Made by a program: the position numbers and the translations under genes. The notes under the pieces were generated by a model that was not told the DNA's origin, did no database searches, and saw only the letters and a program-made list of their open reading frames with translations. A DNA stretch of 64,000 bases from CAIYUC01 sp963682005. GTDB taxonomy: Bacteria > Bacteroidota > Bacteroidia > Bacteroidales > FEN-979. Below, piece after piece: positions 8,901 through 15,448 of the stretch. Position 1 is the stretch's first letter; the number at the start of each line of letters is the position of its first letter. Location of the stretch: NCBI GenBank assembly GCA_963682005.1, contig OY820914.1, positions 558,001-622,000 on the forward strand, in the 5' to 3' direction.

Positions 8901-10934
8901 ATCAGGAGCCGAGCCCGGAGCGAGCCAGGTCAGATGAACATTATTCTGCAATGGACCGGTAACGCTGGCCTGTAAATTTACCGGCGGTGCAAAATAGGGT
9001 GTCAGACAAAAATCCTGGGAGGTTGTACTCCCTTCTGCAATATCAACGGAAAAGATGGTTTGAATTGCATCATGCCAGATGGCTGTAAGATCATAATACG
9101 TTCCGGCCGGTAAAATCATCTGGTAATAACCCGTAGAATCAGATGTGGCGGAATGCGTTCCGGTAGTGATTGTAGCTCCTTCAATAGGAATCATACAATC
9201 CGGCTCCTCCATAACATAGCCTTCAATCGTCCCAACAAAAGTGTTTATCTCAAACTGCACCTGTGCGATGTAAGCGTCAGGATCATAATTGGCAACTGGC
9301 GGAGATGCAGGATCGGGGTTGGTATCGTCGTCGTAATAGCTCAGTCCGCGCGGTGCTCCACTATAAAAAGAACCCCATAGGGCCGTACAGTCCCAGCCAT
9401 TTGAATTTTCATCCACTGCAACCATAATATTGCTGCCGGAATAATAAAATGGAGCGGATAAAGTAAATTCAATCCATGTTCCTTCAGCAGGATCAGAAAA
9501 CGTTCCGGAAAAAACCTGTGTCATTGAACCGACCGGCACCCAGTCTGATGTACTTGAAAATTCTGTCTTTTCAGTATTTCCCAGGTAAATTGTCCAGTTA
9601 TTCCAGTTTGAAAATACCGAACCGCCTCCTGCATAATAGAACCTTATTTTCTTAATGAGGCCGGAAGAACCTCCACCGTCAGTGATTTCACTTCCGAGAT
9701 AGATTTGCTGACTATAATTATAATTGTAGCATGAATAAATTGGAAATTGCCATGATTGATCAGAACCGGATCCGATTTGCACTTCAGTTCCAGTCCCGGA
9801 ACCATATTCATAAGCACCCATATCTATAATTCCCCCGACTATCCTGGAATATCCGTCGAGGTCAAACGATTGGTCGTTAAAAGAATTGTCTCCTGCATCA
9901 ATACATGGACTTGCGTCCATTAACCTGAAATTCCCCAGGGAAACATCGGCGAAATCCGGATATGAAGAAATATTCCCCGCACCTGCAGGTAACGGATCGG
10001 TGCAGCAATTAACGTATGAATTCCCGTCATAATTGGAAATATTCCCGTATTGGTCGGTGTTCCCCCAGATTATGCAATTCCGGAATTCACCTCCCTCTAT
10101 TACATAACTTGTTCCTCCATTATTAAACGCGGTGTTATTGACGATGGTGCATCCGATTATGAGAATGGCCTGGTTTGCAGGATCACCCCAGTCGCAATGG
10201 ACACCTCCGCCGCCCACCGATGCATTCGGAGCGCTGTTATTTGTAATAAGGCAATTCACCAATTTCCCCGTATGATAGAGATTCACGCCTCCTCCACCGC
10301 CATTCCAGGCACAATCACACGTAATGGAATTACCCGTGATTATCGAGTTGCTGATTTCCGCATCAAACGCACAGTCACCCATAAATACACCTCCGCCATA
10401 ACTATTCGCAGTATTATTCCGGATTGTACAATCCATCACCTTCGCACTTGAATATGAGCCATAAACACATAGTCCCCCCCCATAATCAGGAGCATAATTA
10501 TTCTGAATGATACAATGGAGGATTTGCGGCGATGCATCCGATATAAAAATCCCGCCTCCTCCATATGGGGTATTGGGTATTGACGGGGAATATCCATGTT
10601 GAACAGTAAATCCAACTACCTGGCAGGATGAAATTTCATAATTATTAATGGTAATAACGCGGTCCGCACTACTTCCATCTATAATGGTACTGTTGATAAA
10701 AGCCGGGTCGCCAGTGGTGAAATAATTAGAACAGAGAATAATATTCTTTCCGTTCAGGTTGAGGTTCTCATAATAGGTCCCCGGTTCAACCAGGACCATG
10801 TCTCCGTCAACCGATGCATCTATTCCTGTCTGAATAGAACTGTATTCCACCGGCACATGCAGGATCGTGCTGAACCCATGATAAGGCAGCATCACAATAA
10901 AAAAAAGCAAAGTCAGAAAGTGAATTTTTTTCAT
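5952..10934 (-). CDS. Giant secreted beta-helix/Fn3 protein with dockerin-like C terminus
   Basis: About 1660 residues from the ATG chosen here (10932-10934), which gives a signal peptide MKKIHFLTLLFFIVMLPYHG; the frame stays open 19 codons upstream. Order: a right-handed parallel beta-helix (roughly residues 25-390, with AVGFTVQHGYSPS-like and GGGIFISDASP rungs, DGAYEYGSG-like close); jelly-roll-like segments; a carboxypeptidase-regulatory-like repeat (GTIEGYVMEEPDC, DSTGYYQMILPAGTYYDLTA); several Fn3 domains (ADLSWTPSTIS, ADLTWTSNAS); a MAM-like segment (TWHIDDITLNG); and a ~200-residue C-terminal module ending in two calcium-loop-like repeats (DGYIDIFDNNEVFN, DVNGDGYVDIFDMVVVFNN) and PPNPGKK. 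The module is shared with the gene at 12226-15204. Probably a surface adhesin or polysaccharide-binding protein. Confidence 0.85.
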   Translation of the reverse strand: MKKIHFLTLLFFIVMLPYHGFSTILHVPVEYSSIQTGIDASVDGDMVLVEPGTYYENLNLNGKNIILCSNYFTTGDPAFINSTIIDGSSADRVITINNYEISSCQVVGFTVQHGYSPSIPNTPYGGGGIFISDASPQILHCIIQNNYAPDYGGGLCVYGSYSSAKVMDCTIRNNTANSYGGGVFMGDCAFDAEISNSIITGNSITCDCAWNGGGGGVNLYHTGKLVNCLITNNSAPNASVGGGGVHCDWGDPANQAILIIGCTIVNNTAFNNGGTSYVIEGGEFRNCIIWGNTDQYGNISNYDGNSYVNCCTDPLPAGAGNISSYPDFADVSLGNFRLMDASPCIDAGDNSFNDQSFDLDGYSRIVGGIIDMGAYEYGSGTGTEVQIGSGSDQSWQFPIYSCYNYNYSQQIYLGSEITDGGGSSGLIKKIRFYYAGGGSVFSNWNNWTIYLGNTEKTEFSSTSDWVPVGSMTQVFSGTFSDPAEGTWIEFTLSAPFYYSGSNIMVAVDENSNGWDCTALWGSFYSGAPRGLSYYDDDTNPDPASPPVANYDPDAYIAQVQFEINTFVGTIEGYVMEEPDCMIPIEGATITTGTHSATSDSTGYYQMILPAGTYYDLTAIWHDAIQTIFSVDIAEGSTTSQDFCLTPYFAPPVNLQASVTGPLQNNVHLTWLAPGSAPDQWIHWDNGVIWGALGYSANSVYTVASRWPVTDIAPYNGTFLKKIRFVAADAAATYTLKVWKGSNASTLLLSQVVTDPFIGTWNEITLDTPILIDGTQELWFGYEIYQHESGYPAGLGPGPAVAGKGDMINAGYGWFSVKEAWGWEFNWTLQGFVSESPVLGPVHQIIPGQIASLQSVAHEPIPASVKPTFVKSGQVPSSTLPSVNLPAANDIQPDVANNAPSAPSSTLTGYNVYRDNFKIADNIPDLSYDDFALPKGGYDYEVSAQYANGESVRIGPAHVDIYTCFPPTNLMVSNTTLTATTADLSWTPSTISTNHQWDIEWGPAGFALGSGTSVFANYTPAYEFSNLTPGTEYDVYVRTYCSASDRSAWVKKTFRTHYFDCPVNSIPEGEACGDSVDNGCNLVNPLFKEIGCGDTICGTAWLTRSHRDTDWYSFTLSQTTDVTFNVNGEFSNFVGLANAPCPVSGYFNSFGNSAGFPQSMISQLSPGTYYLMIAPNWAEQVVCDSLSRYWVRMDCSTCLTPTALNVINISSSSADLTWTSNASTWNIEWGPAGFIRGSGNMISGTDQNPYTLTGLTNGYTYSFYVQSDCGGGTTSNWAGPYNFFLPCPPTSLPYSEDFTSQLIGFTPQCWQVQNYGSPTNWIVDLSSYAGSVFPELVFNSWNPWFSGRSFLTSPVINTLGQSALNLSFKQYLTSYSSGTSCEIWTTSDGGITWSSVWSVAQAGILGPETKNLVISTSDVGSATFQFAFAVNGNSWDIGTWHIDDITLNGSSGANTLNLQVFLEGFYSPDILEMRPVQDADIDGNTWNNFAGNTVDTLSIYLADPFTWEYLYALHGLPVSPDGTISTPAPVSTGDYYIVVKHRSSVETWSSDPVLFDGNAVYYNFTFPASQAFGNNLKEVPEGSGTFVLFGGDITSWTGEQDGYIDIFDNNEVFNQSQSGAFGYQGADVNGDGYVDIFDMVVVFNNMQSGVGMITPPNPGKK

Positions 10935-11225
10935 ATCAATTTTCTTGGTTTTTCTACAGATGGATTTTTTATTCTGAAATTTATTTTGCAAGCAATTTAC
11001 AATTAATTTTATCTATTTATATATATATCGCCATACTTATTTATAACAAATCATCCTGTTAATCCTGTAACATCCGTGGTTATTTGAATTTGTATAAAAC
11101 CCAGGATGGAAAATTTTTGTACTGATTTGCCGTATACCGGAGTGCCGGACTTAAGGAGACCATCCCTGAAGGAATTACTTGTCGGGACGAATGACAAGCA
11201 ATGAACCAGAAAGGTCAAGGAGTTC

Positions 11226-11690
11226 TTACTTTTTGACAAACCGTCCGTATGCCACATGGTTTTCAGATTCTGTTTTAACCAGATATACGCCCCGGGATAG
11301 CTGTGAAATATCAAGGGTTATTGCTTCAGCCCCACGGATATTCCGGGTATATAATTCCTTGCCGGCAATATCCATGAGGGTCACGACAACAGGATCCTTC
11401 TGTAAAGCCTGATATTCCACGGTCAGGATGTCAGCCGAAACAGGGTTTGGATAGAGGTGAAGAGCTGGCTGCTGATCCTTCTTTTCTTCGAAGCCAAACG
11501 GCAGGTTTTCGCCCAGCAGGGCAAGAAATCCTGTGGAATTGGCACCTCGTGCAATCTGGCCGTCAAAGCTTACGGCGTCATTCTCCATGTTTCCTGCCAC
11601 CACCATATTAAATGGAGCAGAATTCCCGGAAAAAGAGATCACGGGTACTAAGATACCCAGGCACAAGAAAATCTTGGTAAGAGTTTTCAT
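11226..11690 (-). CDS. Small secreted protein with T9SS type A sorting domain
   Basis: 154 residues: a signal peptide (MKTLTKIFLCLGILVPVISF), a short unremarkable middle, then a typical type A sorting domain (LHLYPNPVSADILTVEYQ, VTLMDIAGKELYTRNI, LSRGVYLVKTESE, FVKK end). The sorting domain takes up more than half of the protein, so little cargo remains: it may be a remnant of a larger cargo or a small exported protein. The flanking genes encode the dockerin-like family, which has no such domain. About 290 nt between this gene and the giant gene contain only AT-rich sequence and a piece resembling the dispersed CATCCTGTTAATCCTGT type. Confidence 0.75.
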   Translation of the reverse strand: MKTLTKIFLCLGILVPVISFSGNSAPFNMVVAGNMENDAVSFDGQIARGANSTGFLALLGENLPFGFEEKKDQQPALHLYPNPVSADILTVEYQALQKDPVVVTLMDIAGKELYTRNIRGAEAITLDISQLSRGVYLVKTESENHVAYGRFVKK

Positions 11691-11900
11691 ATTAAGAAGG
11701 TTGTAAATTTTTTTTCTTTACTTCTGATAATAATAACAGGTTAAAGTTAAAGTAAAATTACATTTTCTTCCATTTATTTCTATAAAATTCATATCCGCTT
11801 CTGAAAACATTCATAAAAGCGAGCCTGGCTGAATAGAATACCGCCGGTAACAGGGAAAATTGTCAGAAAAGAATAACACAAGGTACTGACCGATTCCGCC

Positions 11901-11928
11901 TTTTGACTTTTGACCTTTGACATTTGAC
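11901..11928. repeat. Heptamer array TTTTGAC
   Basis: Four consecutive 7-nt units TTTTGAC, TTTTGAC, CTTTGAC, ATTTGAC lie directly after the end of the orphan dockerin-like fragment, in the gap before the small T9SS cargo gene. Same 7-nt period as the other arrays in this window. Confidence 0.7.
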
Positions 11929-11931
11929 TTG

Positions 11932-12225
11932 TCAATGGTTCTTCCAGCTTTTCTTCAGTGGGTATGGAGGAGTATTCATGCCAATGGCGTTCTGCATATT
12001 GTTGAAGACAAGAGCCATGTCGAAGATATCGATAAACCCTTCAGGTCCGGTCCCTCCTGCCGGCGAAAACCCGGTAAGATCCTGGCCCAAATAACCAAAT
12101 GATGCATCCTTGGCAAAATTGAAAACATCTGCATTGTCGAAAATATCGACATACCCATCCTGTGTCCCGGCTGTTCCGGTCACATCACCTCCCCAAAAAC
12201 CAGGAAAAGCCAAATTACTGCGCAG
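11932..12225 (-). pseudogene. Orphan dockerin-like half-module, in frame behind a TAG stop
   Basis: This stretch encodes GGDVTGTAGTQDGYVDIFDN and a second loop GFIDIFDMALVFNNMQ, ending PPYPLKKSWKNH. It is clearly homologous to the last ~90 residues of the genes at 5952 and 12226. It has no ATG; only TTG or CTG codons could start it. It begins immediately after the TAG stop (12226-12228) of the upstream gene and is in the same frame, with no further stop. The simplest reading is a 3' remnant left by unequal recombination or gene conversion between paralogs. TAG readthrough giving a tandem C-terminal module is the alternative. Confidence 0.65.
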
Positions 12226-15204
12226 CTATTTTTTCCCGGGGTTCGGAGGTGTTAACATGCCGGCGCCAAGCTGGAGATTATTGAACACCAGAACCATATC
12301 GAAAATATCAACAAATCCGTCACCCGTAATATCCCCGGTGATGTAACCAAAAGAGCCTGTTTGCGCAAGGTTAAAGATCTCATTATTGTCGAAAACATCA
12401 ACATATCCGTCCTGGAAGCCGGTCGCACTGGTTACATCCCCGGCGAATATTGCATAGATACCACTCCCCGGGGCTATTTCTTTCAGATTATCGCCGAAAG
12501 CCATACTGACCGGAGATGTGAAATTGTAATCAACCACATTGCCGCTGAATGATACAGGCTGGGCACTCCATGTTTCAACGCTGTTGCGGTGTTTTATCAC
12601 AATATACCAGGATCCGGTCACCAGGGTTGGAACAGATGTTGAAATGACACCATCCGGATTGACGGTTAAACCATGGAATTCGTGAACATAATTCCAGGGC
12701 TCCGATGCCTCTGCAAGGAACACGCTCAGGGTATCTGCGATGTCATCGTTGAATTTATTCCAGGTGATTTCACCATCTGAATCCTGCGCCTGCCGCATCT
12801 GTCCTGTTCCCTGATCATAAAGACCTTCGAAAAGAACTGTCAGGGTTAACGTTTTATTCGCCGACAACCCGGCAAATTCATCGGCGCCCACATCCGGTGC
12901 TGATGGGGGAAAAGAGGGGTTTTCAGGATAGCCCGGGTTCGGGTACCTGGCCTCACCGTCAAAATCATTGATAATGTCAGGTGTTGAAATGATCGTTCCC
13001 CCGCTTTCGCATAACGTGGAGCTCGCGGATTGAATATGCAGGTCATAAGGGGCGAGGGTATCATTCACAAAAGCGACATTCTCCGTGAAAGATTGTGCAT
13101 CCCTCGGGCTTACCCTCGCTTTATATGCGTCCATTGTTGTATCGGTATTTGTTCCATCCCAGTAGATCACATTGTACATCCCTGGCGTTCCTGCATAGAA
13201 ACAATTATTGTTGGAGTTGGCCGAATAGTTGGTCAGATTGATGGCTGTCCTCACATAAGCAGCAGTATAAGCATTATTTGCAATGTGAACCGGAGCAGAA
13301 AGATTAATGAACAGGTTATTGCGCAAATCAACGGTTGGAGAAGCGCTTGATACGATACCGGCAGATCCGAACCGTAAGGTTGTTGTACTTGAAGCATTCA
13401 GAAAAACAGTGTTGTAAAAAACATTGAGGCTGGTTCCTCCTTCAATGTAGATTCCCTTGATGGCCGAACCATAGTATGATTGCGGGGTTTTCAGGTCCGA
13501 AACCATGTTGTTATACAAGTTGACGGTGGTGCCCGATTGAACATGAATACCATAACTCATGGCGTTCGCTGAATCTGCCTGCAAATTATAAACTTCATTC
13601 CGAAATACGGAAACTGCATTCCCTCCGAATGTTTTTATCCCTGTTACAGTCCCCCCTCCTTTTGAGGATAATTTAAACGAATGGATCGTATTCGAATAAA
13701 TGTTCTTGACAGATGTACTTGCAGATTTTGTATAGATGCCAAAAATACCGGAATTGATTGCTGTGGCCGTTCCCCCAACTGATAAATCATGAATGCTGTT
13801 GTTGTAATAGTTTTCCTCAGTCGGACTTTCGTAGTTATAATAGCCATAAATGACGGATGGGGAACCTCCCGTCCCTGAGGAGGCGGGCATTGAATTGTTG
13901 TAAATGCTATTGTCATGCACGGAGACGACTGTAGTCTTTGCAAAAAGACAATACATATTTCCCTGCCCGCCTGTTACCTGGTTATCATGAATCTGGTTGC
14001 CATACATATTGAGATAGGTCACCTGTTCGCTCATTCCTGAGATTCCGTAAAAACCTCCGGTTGTATTTAGGCTATTGTTGTAGATATGGTTGTTAAATAT
14101 ATCGGCAGTAGTGGTATGTGAACATTGATTAATGCCATAAAAGGTCCCGGCGGAAGCCGACGAATAACTGCAATCATGGATGGAATTATCATGGATACTA
14201 ATGGTGTTGGAAGAAACAGATCCGCCATACCCCACATAGATGCCATCAAGAGCAGAAGATGATGAGCCTGATAAAGAAATATCGTTGTTAAATACGTCGG
14301 CACTGGCATTATAGGAACCAGACAGGTAGATCCCATAAACAGTTGAGTTGGTACCGGCACCGCCACTGATCACATTATTGGCAACCTGCAAATATTCCTG
14401 GCAGGTACAGAAGATCCCGTAAGCATAACTAGTGCCTCCGGTGTTTCCAAAATTGGAGATGTAATTGGCACCATCTACCCCAACCATGTTGTTATGATCA
14501 TACAATGTATATGGTCCGGGATAGGGGTGATTATATCCTTTTAGAACGATTCCCTGGTAAACGTTCGATATGGTATTATTATAAATCTTCACCTCATTCA
14601 TGGCATCGGTTGTGGCAGTGAGGGTGAGATTGTTCGTATTGGTTGCTATATGATTACCTGCATAGACGCCGGTCGATTGCTTATTAATTTTATTGAGGGT
14701 GATCGTACAATTTCTTATAATGACATGTTGGCATCCGTCAAAAGGCGCCGTGCTCTGTTTCTTTACGAGTGCGTACCCCCATTCCATCATTTTGGTAACA
14801 TTGGTGTTCAGCGGGTTTTCTTCCAGGTCAATGCCGTCAATAATGATATAGTCGCCACCTGCGATCTTGATAATTCCATCGGTTGATGTGGACGTGCCGG
14901 GTGTGAATGCAATGATTTTCGGATTGTTCCCGGAAGTTGACGTATCTTTCCGGAAAACAATGGAATCTGAAGAAGTTCCCGTGGCAGTGATCATCCCTGC
15001 TGTAGCACTTGAGAGGGTTTCAGTATAATTTGCGGCAATGTTGAAGATCACTCCTCCGCTACCGACTCCATTTGCATTCAGGTCGGCAATGGCTGCCTGG
15101 ATGGTGGAATAATTCCCGGGGATGCTTTTTGTTCCTGTCAATGGCTGACCAATGCTCATAAGGCTCAGTAAAAGAGCGAAAAGGAAAATGGCTATTGTTT
15201 TCAT
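12226..15204 (-). CDS. Large secreted beta-helix protein with dockerin-like C terminus
   Basis: About 992 residues from the ATG at 15202-15204 (MKTIAIFLFALLLSLMSIGQ signal peptide); an upstream ATG 8 codons earlier would spoil the signal. The body (about residues 35-770) is a repetitive parallel beta-helix with many short rungs of the type IYNNTISNVYQGI, IHDNSIHDCSYSS, LYNNMVSDLKTPQ. The last ~200 residues match the C-terminal module of the gene at 5952: LTVLFEGLYDQG, YIVIKHRNSVETWS, DGYVDVFDNNEIFN, DGFVDIFDMVLVFNN, PPNPGKK. The beta-helix suggests carbohydrate binding or lyase ancestry, but no catalytic residues can be assigned. The stop is TAG, followed in frame by the orphan half-module. 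Confidence 0.85.
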   Translation of the reverse strand: MKTIAIFLFALLLSLMSIGQPLTGTKSIPGNYSTIQAAIADLNANGVGSGGVIFNIAANYTETLSSATAGMITATGTSSDSIVFRKDTSTSGNNPKIIAFTPGTSTSTDGIIKIAGGDYIIIDGIDLEENPLNTNVTKMMEWGYALVKKQSTAPFDGCQHVIIRNCTITLNKINKQSTGVYAGNHIATNTNNLTLTATTDAMNEVKIYNNTISNVYQGIVLKGYNHPYPGPYTLYDHNNMVGVDGANYISNFGNTGGTSYAYGIFCTCQEYLQVANNVISGGAGTNSTVYGIYLSGSYNASADVFNNDISLSGSSSSALDGIYVGYGGSVSSNTISIHDNSIHDCSYSSASAGTFYGINQCSHTTTADIFNNHIYNNSLNTTGGFYGISGMSEQVTYLNMYGNQIHDNQVTGGQGNMYCLFAKTTVVSVHDNSIYNNSMPASSGTGGSPSVIYGYYNYESPTEENYYNNSIHDLSVGGTATAINSGIFGIYTKSASTSVKNIYSNTIHSFKLSSKGGGTVTGIKTFGGNAVSVFRNEVYNLQADSANAMSYGIHVQSGTTVNLYNNMVSDLKTPQSYYGSAIKGIYIEGGTSLNVFYNTVFLNASSTTTLRFGSAGIVSSASPTVDLRNNLFINLSAPVHIANNAYTAAYVRTAINLTNYSANSNNNCFYAGTPGMYNVIYWDGTNTDTTMDAYKARVSPRDAQSFTENVAFVNDTLAPYDLHIQSASSTLCESGGTIISTPDIINDFDGEARYPNPGYPENPSFPPSAPDVGADEFAGLSANKTLTLTVLFEGLYDQGTGQMRQAQDSDGEITWNKFNDDIADTLSVFLAEASEPWNYVHEFHGLTVNPDGVISTSVPTLVTGSWYIVIKHRNSVETWSAQPVSFSGNVVDYNFTSPVSMAFGDNLKEIAPGSGIYAIFAGDVTSATGFQDGYVDVFDNNEIFNLAQTGSFGYITGDITGDGFVDIFDMVLVFNNLQLGAGMLTPPNPGKK

Positions 15205-15382
15205 ACCTTTTAGGTCTGTTATTAACAATCATGATCCTGCGAATATCCATTCAAATAGCAAAAGGAAAGATCATGAGCAGAAGTAATGTTTTCTTAATGG
15301 ATATTTCATAAATAATCGTGTCATAAAAATAATTCATTTTATTGAAGAAAACAAATTTTCAAAAAGGAAGTGCAATACATCA

Positions 15383-15390
15383 TAACTTTG
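15383..15390 (+). promoter_or_regulatory. Probable -7 box for polA (TAACTTTG)
   Basis: TAACTTTG fits the Bacteroidota primary-sigma -7 consensus TAnnTTTG and lies about 60 nt before the polA ATG in a gap with no other gene on this strand. No clear -33 TTG element is obvious. Confidence 0.5.
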
Positions 15391-15448
15391 TTGGAATCAA
15401 ACACACCCCCGGACTTCATCCGGATGGGTTGAGTTTATTTATGAAGCC

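Noticed and set aside
12110..12346. Plus-strand frame opposite the dockerin-like modules
   Set aside because: It is the antisense of conserved calcium-loop repeats and has no independent start signal or homology.
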